From Phaeosaccion multiseriatum (lineage: Eukaryota > Ochrophyta, other classes), in NCBI GenBank assembly GCA_965112735.1, contig OZ218950.1, positions 5,952,001 through 6,016,000 on the forward strand: DNA of 64,000 bases, given 5' to 3'. The translations under genes and the position numbers were made by a program. This document shows, one piece after another, positions 22,526 to 35,200 of the stretch (positions are counted from its first letter, which is position 1; each line of letters begins with the position of its first letter). Under the pieces are notes generated by a model, which had not been told where the DNA came from, did not search any database, and saw only the letters and a program-made list of their open reading frames with translations.

Positions 22526-23501
22526 CACACAAGCTCTCCCGTTTTCCCGCGCCTTGCGAAGCAATCAGAAGCGGGGCAGAGTTGCGAAGGAATCAGACGC
22601 CCTCTGCAAGCCAGGAGGAGGAGAGGAGGCCCCATCCAGGTGTGTGCCAAGAGAGGCTGGTGTGCGGAGTGGTGGGGTCTGTGTAGGTGCAGTGTAGGCA
22701 GGAGCGTGGGCTTGCACTCACTCGCTGTGGGCGGTGGTGGTCAGCGGAGTCGGAGTCAGGCCTGCTGAATGCAACCCCCTTCCTCTGAACTGACTCATTT
22801 CGCTGTTGCTCTCCCTGCTTGCCTGCCGGTTAGGTGGGAAGAAAGCGACCTGTCCGCCACCGGAGAAGAGGGCAGAAGGGGCCGAGACTCCGAAGAGGAG
22901 GAGCGGTAGGCGGAGGAAGTGCCGATCGCTTCGCGAGGAAGGAAGGGGTCAGGGAGGCAGGGAGGAAGGAGGGAACGACAGTGGGGGCGGTTCGGAGTCA
23001 GAGCAATGATAATGACATCCATCGGGCTTAATTGACATACAAGGGCATTTTACAACCCACACAACTGGGCTGGGCCGGCCCCTGCTGTGCGTGCACCCTT
23101 TCACCACTCGTACGATGCAGAGAAGAAGAGGAGTCGCCACCGCAGCAAGAGTAAGAGGAGGCTGCGCTTGCCATCACAGTACGTTAGTTTGGTTGGTTTC
23201 AGTAGTCAAGTTTTTTTTTTTTTTAAATTAGTAATTTGTACTGTACACTCTACACGCCTCCTTCCCCTCTCAACACTATGGCACACAATACGAGCCGCAC
23301 TTAGAAGCCCCAGACGACACCTGTCCGTGGGGCCCCGTGAGTATACCGCACATTGTTTCGACTCTAGCCTCCTCTCTTCCCCTTACCCCCCCCCCCGCGT
23401 CCCTCCAGTGGGGTAAACGCACTGGCAAGAGGGCTGATCCCTCCATCCCCACTCTCGCACCCCGGCCCTTGGGGTCCCCAACCCGGCACATGGCGAGCTT
23501 A
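22526..23501. other. 3' flank of FNIP gene C and end of the left array
   Basis: Array homology stops near 23010. Downstream, 23011-23501 is unique sequence containing a T-rich run (about 23211-23224). No supported gene was seen. Confidence 0.5.
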
Positions 23502-25070
23502 TCATGCCATCTCCTCCGCCACCTCCTGCAGCACCTCAGGGCTAACCTCTCTCTGCGACACCTTCAGCCTCCCTTCCTTGCCAAAGAGGCGGTCAGTGCC
23601 CCGCATCAGGTCCAACGCGCTTTGTGACGCAAAGTGATGTCTATCCGCGGCCAGAAGGCACTCGACCGCGGCAACATTGTGGAGCCCTCGGTGTTTACTC
23701 AAAGCCTTTTCCAGTGAGGACCCTCCGGAGAGCAGCTCTAGTACCGCGCCGCTGTTGCCTCGTCGTGCCGCCATACTCAGAGGCGTCCATCCAGGACCCA
23801 AACTGCCCTCATTGTCAGGATTGGCTCCGGCAGACAGAAGATCACGAATAGCTCCCCTATGCCCCCCCCAAGCTGCCAGGGACAACGGTGTGTTACCATC
23901 TGCAGCCCGCGCCTCCACGTCAGCCCCTCCTAAGATGAGTTCCTCCGCGACACCAGCACGGCCATGTTGACATGCCAAGTGAAGGACTTCAAACCCATTG
24001 CCAGTCCTCGCACTGATCTCTGCACCAGCCCTGACAAGCTTTCGCACCACGCTTCTATGCCCTCCTACCACGGTTGCTGCCATTAAGGCAGTTTTTTTTT
24101 GCTCACCATTGGGCCTGTCGAGATCAGCGCCGGCTGTGATGAGCTGCTCCACTCCACCAACATGACCACTCGCGCTCGCAACACAAAGTGGGAAAAAACC
24201 ATTGCTTGTAGCGATGTTCGCATCAGCCCCGGAGGTGAGCAGCAGCCGCATCATCCTGTCGTCTCCTGCCTGTGCAGCGAGGTACAACGGGGTTAAGCCA
24301 TGGCAATTCCGACCATCCACATAGTTGGGGTTAGCCCCCCCTGAAAGCAGCTGCTGCACCACTGTATAATACCCTAGCTGGGACGCCACAAGCAAGGGTG
24401 TGCCACCATCCATCTTCGCCTTGTCGACTTGAGCACCAGCGGAAAGAAGCTGCTGCACCACTTTCTCTTTCCCACTCTGACATGCTATAATCAGAGCCGT
24501 ACTGCCAGCGCCAGCTCCTCTCGCCGCCAAGTCCACGCTGGCACCAGCAGATAGCAGCATTTGTACAATCGCCACGTGTCCTTCACCGGATGCCGTTGTA
24601 AGTGCCGTATATTGGTCCTCCGGGTTTAAATCGACGTCAGCCCCAGCAGACAGAAGCTGACGTACAGCAGCAGCATTCGGCAATCGCGCTGCCATTCCCA
24701 AGGGACACAAATGCAGGGAAGTAGCATTCGGCGACGCCCCCTCCTGCAGCAAAAACGCAATGATATCTCCCCTGCCGATATTGATAGCCACCACTAGGGC
24801 AAGGTCGCCTGCCTCGGTGAGGGGCTCGTCCAAGCATGTCTTTCTCCCTCCGTTCTTAGCGACGAGGGCCCTTACAGGCGCTTGAACCTTCTTCGCGCTC
24901 TGGCCAACTCTGATGCCTTCATACAGGCGGGTGGCCTGCCACAAGAAGAGGGGGACATATCTCATTGAGAAGGCGGAGGGGGAAGGGGGGGCTGTGGAAA
25001 ACAGGCATGCGTTGTGGCTACGTCCTCCCTCCCCTCAGGATCTTACCTCGTTGCTGAAGGTCCTCTGCAT
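23502..25070 (-). CDS. ankyrin-repeat protein
   Basis: Two exons: 25070-25047 (ATG, eight codons, MQRTFSNE) and 24935-23502, giving 485 aa. The acceptor is CTTGTGGCAG before ATRLYEGIRVGQ. Roughly a dozen ankyrin repeats of 33-35 residues span most of the protein, with typical signatures (TALTTASGEGHVAIVQMLLS, TPLYLAAQAGDDRMMRLLL, TPLSLAAWGGHRGAIRDLLS). A short tail ends LQEVAEEMA. There is no enzymatic domain or membrane segment, so a cytosolic or nuclear protein-binding scaffold is likely. The first exon is inferred from splice signals and phase. The alternative is initiation inside the long ORF. It is head to head with the YjbQ-family gene, with 232 bp between start codons. Confidence 0.85.
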
Positions 25071-25302
25071 GGCGAGGAGTAGAGCGAAGGGAAGGAGGGG
25101 AGGAGGGCTTTTGTAGGTGAAGAAGTATTAAAAAAAGACGGAATTTTTAGCAATCCATGTGTCCCCACCTAATCCCCTCCCTCCCCCTTTTCTTTTTTTC
25201 CAACCCTCTGGTGTACTGCGTGTAATCCATCTCATCTTCCCTGTCCGCAGTACGAAAGTACAGAGAGGTAGTGGCAGTATTGGACGCGAACGAACGTAGA
25301 GG
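25071..25302. promoter_or_regulatory. bidirectional upstream region of ankyrin and YjbQ-family genes
   Basis: A 232-bp gap between divergent ATGs. It is T-rich in the middle (CTTTTCTTTTTTTCC near 25190). No specific factor site was identified. Confidence 0.5.
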
Positions 25303-27317
25303 ATGAGCAGCAGCAGGAGATCGAAGGATGCCACTGGGGTAAGAAGGGGGCTGCTGCCTCTGGTGGTTGGCCTGGTCATGCTAAGCTGCTGCAGAGGGTT
25401 CGTGCTCTGTCCCGTGGCTGCAGCCGTAGCGCCGGGCTCGTCAGGCAAAAGTAAATCCTGCCTCTCTTCGATGCCAAAGCAAGCCACCCTTGATGTGCGT
25501 TAAAAAATTTCCCACGGCCCCTCTGTGATTGCTTTGCTTTGCAAGTAGGGGGATTTTGGAGCTTCCACCTCCCATCCAGTCGCTGCTACTGCTGCTGATG
25601 CTGATGATGATGATGACGATGACACATGTTATCTTATCCCTCCCCCTTTGCCCTTCGCGACAGAGTGGCGTGAAGACAGGGACAGCGGGGTGGGCACAAA
25701 AAACCATCACAGTCACCGCCCCCTCAAGAGGGTGCCACCTCATCACGAGCGAGATCACCAGGTGCGTTCAGGCTCAGGAGAGAGTCGGCCATATATTGTC
25801 CTACAGTAGAAAGGGGAAAGGGAGGGTTTGGCCACACTTCCCAACGCAAACTGAGCACCGTGCGTCCTTCCAAAAGACACACATGAATGGTGGAGAGTTG
25901 GCCCATATCAGTGAGTCCGTCATCTGCGCTCTCCCCCCCTCTCTCTCTTTCTCATCATCGCAGGCAGTTTCCCGAGCTCAGCAACTTTTCCGTGGGCATG
26001 GCTAACATCTTCATCAAGCACACCAGTGCCTCACTCACTCTCAACGAAAACGCCGATCCCGATGTAAGCAGCGGACCAACATGGTCGTGGGCCTGCTGTC
26101 CCTCCCTCCCCCTCTCATCCGGCGGCTCTCTCTCTCTCCTCCCCACAAGGGCCACCTATCCCTCCAACGTTCCTCTATACCAGTACGTCGCGTTGGAGTC
26201 GTTTCAAAGGGGTCCATCCCGAATGTAAGCTTCAACCCACCCTTCACTAACCCCACACAACCCCCCTCCCCTTTTGTCTCCCTGTGCTTGGCTGCCATTG
26301 GCTCGTTGCACACTGAGGGCATTAGGTTCGGACAGACATGGAGGTGAGAACAGCAGGGCAGTGAGGGAATGCAGCAATCAAGCTCCCGCAGCGACGGTGA
26401 AATCCCTCTTGGATGGGGAGTGTTGTTTGCTTGTGTGGATGGCAAAGCTGTGGATGGCATTGCTCCTCGCCGAGCAAGGAAGACAATCATGTCATGTACC
26501 GTCTCTCTCCTTCTCCTCCTCCTCCTCCTCCTCCTCCTCCTCCTCCTGCTGCTCCTGGTCCTCCTCCTCCTCCTCCCGCTGCTCTTCCTCCTCAATCTCC
26601 TCCTCCCTCTCCTTCTCCTCGTCCTCCTCGTCTCCTCCTCCTGCTGCTGCTGCTCCTGCTCCTGGTCCTCCTCCTCCTCCTCCTCCTCCTCCTCCCACTG
26701 CTCTTCCTCCTCAATCTCCTCCTCCCTCTCCTTCTCCTCCTCCTCCTGCTGCTGCTGCTCCTGGTCCTCCTCCTCCTCCTCCTCCCGCTGCTCTCTTCCT
26801 CCTCCTTCTCGTCGTCGTCGTCCTCCTCCTCCTCCTCCTCCCCCTCCTCCTCCTGCCCCCCCTCCTCTGCAGGCGGCCTTGAATAAGATTGTCCCCGTTG
26901 AATGGCACTCGAACCTCTTCACACACACGCTAGAGGGCCCCGACGGTGAGTCAGAGCAAACCGCGGGCAGGGGCGGGGGGGGGGGTTGCCACTTATGCCA
27001 CACGGAAAGTATAGACTTGCCGCGGATGTCAATGGGTCAGTATGATGCACTCTCTCACTCCTATCCACCTCCCTCTCTCCCTCCCTCCTCCCTCCCTCTC
27101 TCTTGTTTCTGTGATCATCGATCTTCCAGATATGGTAAGAGGCACTGACTCCATTCGCGAAAAGGCACATGGCACACCGCCGCTACCGCTCCCTGCTTGC
27201 TCCCTGCATGCTCCTCTCCCTTGGGGGCTGTTGGAAGCAAGCAAGGCTGGCTGACTGGCTGACTGGCTGACTAGCTGACCGGAGACCGCGAGACTCTGTT
27301 TCCCAATCGAAGGACTG

Positions 27318-27364
<47 letters not shown>

Positions 27365-28692
27365 TCCGCAGGTCACGGGGTATTTGTTTCTCACGCTCCT
27401 TTGTCCTCCCGCCGCCCCGCGCCCCCCCTTGTACTTTGATTCTGTCTACCTACCCTGCCCTTCCTTGCTCTGTTTTGTTTGGGTTGGTCCAAACGTCTCC
27501 ACCACCCCCACTGAAGGCTGGGCATGTCAAGTCCTCGCTCTTGGGCTCCTCTGTCAACGTGCCCGTGTCCAATGGACGTCTGAACCTCGGCACTTGGCAA
27601 GGGGTCTACCTTTGGTGAGAGAGAGTGTGAGGGGGGGGGGGGAGTGAGATCGAGAGAGAGAGGGACAGAGAGAAGGGTAGAGGGACAGAGAGATGACACA
27701 GAAGGAAGGAGAGAGGGAGAGAGGAGAAAGAAAGAGAGGAGACAGAGAAGGAAGGAGAGAGGGAGAGAGGAGAAAGAAAGAGAGGAGACAGAGAAGGAAG
27801 GAGAGAGGGAGAGAGGAGAAAGAAAGAGAGGAGACAGAGAAGGAAGGAGAGAGGGAGAGAGGAGAAAGAAAGAGAGGAGACAGAGAAGGAAGGAGAGAGG
27901 GAGAGAGGAGAAAGAAAGAGAGGAGACAGAGAAGGAAGGAGAGAGGGAGAGAGGAGAAAGAAAGAGAGGAGACAGAAGGAAAGAGAGGGAGAGGGAGAGA
28001 GAAGAGTAGAGGGAGAGGGTGAGAGAAGAGTAGAGGGAGAGGGACAGAGAGGGGAGACAGAGAAGGAAGGAGAGAGGGAGAGAGGAGGGAGGGAGAGAGG
28101 AGACAGAGAAGGAAAGAGAGAGAGGGTGAGAGAAGAGTAGAGGGAGAGGGACAGAGAGAGGAGACAGAGAAGGAAGGAGAGAGGGAGAGAGGAGAGGGAC
28201 GGAGAGAGGAGAAAGAGAAGGAAGGAGAGAGGGAGAGAGGGGGGGGAGAGAGAGGAGACAGAGAAGGAAAGAGAGAGAGCGAGAGCGGGAGACGGGGGTG
28301 CAGGCGTATCTCTGGGGAGAGATGCACGCTCCCTTCCTTCCTTCCTTCCCTCCTTCCTTCCTTCCTTCCTTCCTTCCTCACTTCCTTCCTTCCGTCCTTC
28401 CTTCCTTCTCTTCTTCCCACGCTCCTTCTTTCTTCGTTCCTCCTTCCCCTTCTTTTCACTTCGTTCTTTTCCACCCCTTCCTTCCTCCCAGTGTTTCGTA
28501 GTGTACTAGTACTCCGACCGAACTGCCTCAATATCTTTATACAGTGCCCTCCTCCCAATACGTGCATACCCTTCTCATGCATACCCCTCTTGCCCTTGCC
28601 CCCCCCCCCCCAATAGTGAGCACAGGGACACAGGAGGGTACGGAGGTGGTCATGCTCGCAACATCGTCATCACTGTACAAGGTCTGGTCTAA
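25303..28692 (+). CDS. YjbQ/UPF0047-family protein with signal-like leader
   Basis: Eight exons: 25303-25494, 25664-25761, 25964-26063, 26326-26343, 26873-26945, 27130-27134, 27517-27614, 28617-28692, giving 219 aa. Family motifs appear in order: [93 protein letters not shown]. Bacterial members are called thiamine-phosphate-synthase-like, but the cellular role is unsettled. The 18-nt exon supplies VRTDME and the 5-nt exon completes DDM, both at positions where the family has these residues. The N-terminal 60 aa carry a hydrophobic segment ([20 protein letters not shown]) before the domain. With the Phe that follows, it could be a bipartite secondary-plastid leader (inference). Confidence 0.88.
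26514..26872. repeat. CTC/CTG-rich microsatellite tract in a YjbQ-gene intron
   Basis: Degenerate (CTC)n with CTG interruptions forms the pyrimidine tract before the acceptor of exon 5. It is open in several frames but is not coding. Confidence 0.85.
27618..28290. repeat. GA-rich tandem repeat in the last YjbQ-gene intron
   Basis: An approximately 43-bp unit (GAGAGGAGACAGAGAAGGAA then GGAGAGAGGGAGAGAGGAGA) is repeated about six times from 27700, then degenerates. Purine-only on the sense strand. Confidence 0.85.
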
Positions 28693-29742
28693 TCATCATG
28701 GCAAGGCCCAACCCCAGGCAAGGCCTGCCTGGTGTCAGGAGGCAGGACCCAGGGGGGAAGACCCAGGCGGGAGGACCCTGGGGGGAGGGGAACTCTGAGA
28801 CGAATGCAAAGTGGCGCCGTGGGGATAGATGGGGATACCAAATGTATTCCCCCAAGTTGTGCCCAAGTTGTGCCCAAGTTGGTGGGATGGGATAGAGGGC
28901 AGGCAGGAGGCGCGGAGGACGGGGCGGTGGTGAAGCCCCCCCCTTGCAGCTGGCGCCACATGTCCTCCCCTCACACCGTGCAAATCGAGGCCGCGAAGAG
29001 AGAGGGTCACCTCTGTACAGTGTAACTGTAAATAAAAAAGGAAGGAAAGAGTAGCAGGGGCAAGAGGGTAGCAAGAAGAAGCAGCAGGGCGTTTCGGGTC
29101 AAGTGCGGGCAAGGAAGGAACGCTTGCGCAGCAGAGGCTTTGGGCAACAATAACAAGGCTATTTCGTTATTCTTCTTGTGTTTGTCGATGTACGCCGTTC
29201 GTCCGGTCGTAACTGCAGACAAACGTTGGGCCATCCATACCCATGAGTAAACCTCCAAGGCCATCCATCCATCTCGATGAGTGAACCACCCTTGACTGAG
29301 TGGGCCATCCATCCAACTCCATGAGTGAACCTCCCTCCACCCTGTGAGTCTCTGACCATCGCAGCGCTGACGCTTCTTCTGATCCGCCTTGGCCCTCGTC
29401 GCGACGAGTGCCTGCTACGACACTGCCAGCCAGCCAGCCAGCCAGCCAAGTAGCCAAGTAGCCAGCCAGTCAGCCAGCCACCCGCCCAGTTCGTCTGATT
29501 GGATTAATGGTCCGCCAACCGAGCCTTCCTTGTCCACGCCGATCCCAAACAGCACAACCACACCATGTTGAGACGGTCTCTGTCCGTTAAGCAACCAAAG
29601 AATGCTTCACACTCCTCGCCCTCTTCTAATTGAATTTTAGTAATCAAAAATTAAGTTGTTCAGTCATTGTTATCGGAATTAACCACAGGGACGACACTGG
29701 TCAACGTTAACGTTCCTTTTCTTTCAGTCATTGTAAACGGAA
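28693..29742. other. convergent intergenic region
   Basis: Between the 3' ends of the YjbQ-family gene and the giant CEP192-like gene. It holds short tandem repeats (CCCAAGTTGTG x3 near 28851) and a decayed direct repeat of the CEP192-like 3' end (29663-29700). No gene seen. Confidence 0.5.
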
Positions 29743-30042
29743 CTACACAGGGACAACACTGAGCCCACGGAGGGCAACTGTGACGGAGTGTGGCGTCACC
29801 ACCACCCCTTCCTCTCCCCCTTGCCCTTGCCCTTCCCCTCCTCCTCCTCCTCCTCCTCCTCCTCCTCCTCCTCCTCCTCCTCCTCCTCCTCCTCCTCCTC
29901 CTTCCCGCCCCTCCCTCTTCGACGACAATGCTCCGACGACGGGGCAGGGTGTGGCCGTGGCGATGAGGCTCTTCTCGAACACGCCCGCGCGGACGGGCAT
30001 GAAGCGCACTGGCAGCCACACGTAGGCCTATCGAGGGTAAGG

Positions 30043-30121
<79 letters not shown>

Positions 30122-32226
30122 GAAAGAGGAGTAAGGCGGGCAGGCAAGGGTGTGTGCGTTGACAGACAAGGCTGGTGTCAGGACCATGGTGGGGAGAAGG
30201 ACAGGGGTTGGTTGTGCGTGAGTGAGTGGGTGTTAAGACAGAAAGTGGGTGGGTGTCAGGACAGAGGGAGGAAGGGTGTCAGGACAGAGGGTGCGTGGAT
30301 GTCAGGACGGAGGGTGGGTGGGTGTCAGGACAGAGAGTGGGTGGGTGTCAGGACAGAGAGTGGGTGGGTGTCAGGACAGATGGTGGGTGGGTGTCAGGAC
30401 AGAGGGTGGGTGGGTGTCAGGACAGAGGGTGGGTGGGTGTCAGGACAGAGGGTGGGTGGGTGTCAGGACAGAGAGTGGGTGGGTGTCAGGACAGAGGGTG
30501 GGTGGGTGTCAGGACAGAGGGTGGGTGGGTGTCAGGACAGAGGGTGGGTGGGTGTCAGGACAGAGGGTGGGTGGGTGTCAGGACAGAGGGTGGGTGGGTG
30601 TCAGGACGGAAGGAGAGGGGTGCGTACCTGAGCCCTCAACGTAAAGTGCTCATGGAGGACGATGAAGGGCAAGCCAGGGTCTTGAATGGTCACAGACACG
30701 GGAGAGTGAGACGCTGAGGGGCAGGGGGAAGTGAAGTTAGGAGGAGGAGGAGGAGGAGGAAGATGAGGAGGAGGAGGAGGAGGGAGCAGGGAGTGGAGGA
30801 GGAAGACGGGTGGGAGGGGGGGGGGGTATTGGTTGGTATGGGGGACGGGGAGGGAGGGACAACAGCGAGGGTTTTTAGGAAGCCCTCAAGTCATGCTCTT
30901 CTTGTGTACCTCAGGGACCGAACATGCTCCTCTCGCCAGGCTGCCTTCGCAACACTTCACTTGCACCCTTTGCGCACACTCTGAGGATCAACCCTCTCGG
31001 CAGCGCGAAACGCTCACTCCCTTCCCTCCACTGTGAGGCAGTCCCCCACCCACCACTCTCATTCACAGACTCAGTCACGACCGCACGCATTCATGGAATC
31101 ACCCTACTCACTCACTCACTCACTCACTCACTCACTCACTCACGATCGCACGCACGATCGCACGCACTCACTTACTCACTCACTCACTCACGCACTCACT
31201 CAATCACTCCACTCACTCCTCACTCCACTCACTCACTCACTCGGTCACGCACGCACGCACTCACTCTCACTCACTCACCCACTCACCCACTCACCCCACT
31301 CACTCACTCACTCACTCACTCACTCACCCACTCACCATTGCACAGCTGCACCTTGAGCAGCTGCATCTCTGCAACTCCCTTCCGCCCAAAGTCCAAAATG
31401 CCGCACTTAAAGTAGAGCCCCTCGCGGCGACGGATCAAAGAGGGAGGAGGTCCAGTGTCACGCTTGGTCAACGCACCCCATCCGTTCCCAGCAGCACCAG
31501 TTGGTGATACAGCAACACCACCCGCAGCGCCAGCAGCAGACACTACCCTCCCCCCTCCGCTCTCTCCTGCCTTGCTGCGTGCTTCTCTTTCCTCGAAGCG
31601 ATGCCTCTCTTTCTGCTGCTGCTCTCGCTGCTGCTCCTCCTGTCGCTGCTTTTGCTGCTGTGGCTGACGCTGCTGCTGCCGTTGCTGCTGCTCATGCTGT
31701 TGCTGCTGACGATGCAAGCGCCAATCGTCGCTATTCATTGACATGTTCACCTCCTCCACGACCTTCGGGTTGTCATACGAGTCGCGCACCGTGCCAAAGC
31801 TGCCCCCACCCCCTGCACCTGCCGCAGTTGGTGATACAGCCGTAGCGTTGCCAGTAGCAGCATTGCCTGGGCCAGGGGAGAGGATACTCACTCGCACCTC
31901 TCGACGCTCTCGCTTGGCAGAGAGAACCGCCACCCAGCAGCACACCGCACCCCCTTCTCCCTCCCCCCCGGGATGATGTCCTTGCCCCCCCTCGGGGTCT
32001 GCTTCCTCCTCCCCGGGGTCTCCTCCTTGCCCCGCTCGCCTCTTCCCCCTCACCTTCCTCCTCCTGCTCCTCAAACTCAGCCCTATTCGCACTTGGCCCA
32101 GGGGGGGCACAGTTCCTGCATCAATGCTCAGCCCGAGGAGCGCCGCTTGAGAGCACGACACTGTAAAGCTCAGCGCCTCTGTGGGGTGAGGGTTGGCGAC
32201 TATGAAGGAGGAGGAGGAGGAGGCCG

Positions 32227-32267
<41 letters not shown>

Positions 32268-35200
32268 ACCACACTGGCAGGGGAGACGCTCCAGCTCACC
32301 AACTTGCGCAGGAGGGGCGAGTCCGATGGCGGGGGTCGTTCGCCGCGGGGTCCTGACACCGACACAAGGTCAAAGCGATGGCAGTGGATGGTAATACACA
32401 GCGCACGCAGGGGGTGGGGTTAGCACCACGGTTCTTCCTTCGTTGAAGGCTCTACACTACGCAGGTGGGATGGCAGTCCATGGTAAACAAAACATGTCCT
32501 CACTTCACCTGCATGGGCATTCGAAGCCGCAGCAGTGGCAGTTGGTGATACAGGACTCGGGCTACTCGCAGACACGTTGTGGAGCGGCGTAGTCCGTCCA
32601 TCTGCTGCCATCTTGGAGGAGCGCGATTCTTGCTCACTGCCCGTGTGCTCCCTCAAGTGTTGGCGGCGCCTCCGTCGCTGCCGTAGCACCAACTTCTCCT
32701 CCTCTTTCTGCAGCTGCTCCAACTGCTCCTTCAGCCGCTGCTGGAGCTGCCGCTGCACACGCACATGCCGCCGTTGCTCACCACCCACGCCTCCCCACTC
32801 CTTCCCTTCTTCACTGTCGTCTTCCTCTCCTTGTGCTTCGTCTCCTTCTTCTCCTTGTTGGTTTTCTTCTTCTTCATTTTCTTCCCCGTCCTCTCCGTTC
32901 CCCTCCAATACTCGCCCCTCGGTGTGGTGCCTCTCGTTATGGTCGTGACCACCCTCCTCCTCCTTATCCTCCTCCTGGCCGGGAGAAGGCATGCGATGTA
33001 GTCTACGACGTTGACCCTCCTCCTCCACATGCTGCTCCTGCTGCTGCTGCTGCTTCGAACGCAGCGAGCCCTTGGGGAGTATCGCTCTACCGCACAACGT
33101 CAGATGATACACCTTGGGTCGGAAGCGTAGCTCCTCCTCCTCTATCTGCAGGCCGTACACGTCGCCAGTTGGAAACACGCGTACTTCCAACACGGCCTCG
33201 TATACGGGAGACTGAGGGGGGCGGCGGCGGTACCCATCCACCACATCGGCCCTTCTTCGTCTCGAGTCACTACGACGACGACGACTGCGTAGGGTGCCAT
33301 CGCCCCCCCCCTCCTCCCTCTCCTCCACGTTCCCCTCTTCCTCTTCCTCCCTCTCCTCCTCCTGCTGCTGCTGCAGTGGAAGAGTGCGCTGCGGCGGCCG
33401 GAAGCGTATGTAGACCGACTCCCTCTTGAGAGGTCCTAGCTCGAACCAGGGCTGCCCCACCACCTCGAAGCCCTCCACAACCGAGGGGGAGGAGGAGGAG
33501 AGGGGGTTGCTGTAGTATGTCATTGGGGACGAGATTCGATGTCAGGGTCAGAATCAGGGTCAGGGTCACGGTCACGGTCAGGGTAAGGGTCAGGGTCAGG
33601 GTCAGGTCTTGAAAGCAAAGGAGGAAGGTCCCTCCCATTTCCACCATACCCCCTACCTTCCACCGCTCCCCGCGCTTGTGCCCCCTCCCCCCGGGAAGAG
33701 CTCCAACTGCACCATACAGCGGTAGCCCTGCAAGTTCCTGGTACCAAGCATCTTGCTGCTCGCCCCCCCGGGGCTCAAGCCGCCCCACGACAGGGAGAGA
33801 GAAAAGGGGTCGACCTGCATTCGGTGGTGGGTGTGGAAGAAGCAGCAGGAAGAGGCGGAGGAAGGAGGAGTGGTCTGGTGTTAGTTTCAGAAGCAGCAGG
33901 AAGGGCAGAAGAAGGAAATGGGCTTGACATTGACAGTGTGTTGTCAGAGGCAGAAAGGAAAGAAAGGAAGGGCCCGGAGGGGGTTGCCACAAAGGTGTCA
34001 AGTGGGGTGGACGCACCTGCAGGCACGGAGGCTCCAGCGCCAGTCCCATCAGCGCCACACGCGTCTCTCTTTCTCTCTCCCCCCCTCTCTCTCTCCCTCG
34101 ACCCCCTCGGCCGTGCCTACCGCCGCTGCCGCCGCTGCCTCGCCCTCTTGCTGTGCTGGAAATACCGTCGTCGTCGTGATGATGTTCGTATTGGTGTTTG
34201 TGTTGGTGTTGGTGTTGGTGCTGTCGTAGTCGTGCGAAGCGCAGCACGAGTGTGGCTCCATGCATCCCTTGTTCCCGAGGGAGGAAGGCCACTCGGAAGG
34301 TCTGAGAAGCGAAGAGACAGCGAGAGGGATGGAGATAGAGATAGACAGAGGGGGAGAGAGAAAAGGTGCGTTTGTGTGGAATAGAGAGAGAGAGAGATGG
34401 AGTGAAAGCGCGCGCGTGAGGGGTTGCAGCCGCACGGGCGACAAGAGGCGCGTTCGAGGACAGAGTGGAAGCGGAGAGAAGGGTAGGAGACAAGCAAGGG
34501 TCGGTGGGAGGAAGGACGCGCCGCAGAATTGGGAAGGGGAGATCACATCTCAGCCCGGAACGCACGAACGCACGAACGCACCCGCTTGCCGCCGCCCTGC
34601 ACGGACATGGCGCCGCCGCCCCCGCCGCTGCTGCTACCGCCTCCTCCTCCTCCTCCTCCTCCTCCTCCTCCTCCTCCTCCTCCTCCTCCTCCTCCTCCTC
34701 CTCCTCCTCTTCCTCTCCCGCTCTCCAGTGAAAATGCCCCCTCCAGGCCGTGTTCGCTCCACACAGTCAAAGCACCCTCCTGTCCTCCTCCCCCCCCTCC
34801 TCCTTCTTCTCCTCCTCCCTTCTGATCCGTGATGGACAGCAGCACCTCACACAGATAAGGAAAGGGGTTCTCCGCCACAATCTCGCCGAGGGTTTCCATC
34901 CCGACATACGTCCCTATCTTCAGCACGGCTGCGGACGTGGACCTCTCTTCTGTTGAGCTCTCACTTCCTTCGTGCTTGTGGTCGCCGCTCTGCCCCCTAT
35001 CACTACGGCCGCTGCCGTACATTCTCTTCCCTCGCCTCCCTTCCCTACTCCTCTCTATCCCCACTGGCGCTGCCGCTGCCACTGAAGGAGCAGCGCCCAG
35101 GTGGACATAGGCACCACCACCACCACCACCACCACCACCACCACCACCACCACCATCATCATCATAATCATCATCATCATCCTCGTCGCCATCGCCACCG

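Larger units (their letters stand above)
9960..23010 (+). repeat. tandem segmental array (units A-C): PX-gene tail + FNIP gene + 3' flank
   Basis: Each unit begins near GCTCAGTTCGCTCACGGCAA. It then runs through PX-gene exons 4-7 with their introns, an intronless FNIP gene and a 3' flank ending CTACAGGTATGAGTCCCTGC. Starts of the exon 4 copies at 10070, 13957 and 18849 give unit lengths of about 3.9 and 4.9 kb. The difference is mostly the number of 123-bp FNIP modules. Unit C breaks off near 23010, just after the position where sibling units carry a (GAT)n tract. Confidence 0.9.

Noticed and set aside
23502-23700. CRISPR-like or prokaryotic features anywhere in the window
   Set aside because: All tandem repeats here lack spacers of constant length. 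Introns and domain content are eukaryotic. No tRNA or rRNA was recognised either.
30152-30717. Plus-strand ORFs rich in GGCQDRGWVGV
   Set aside because: Open only because of the 23-bp minisatellite within an intron of the minus-strand gene.
30880-31060. Extra CEP192-like exon (frame ERFALPRGLILRVCAK)
   Set aside because: It ends in a stop with no usable in-phase donor. Direct splicing 31336 to 30713 gives the expected motif order in phase.
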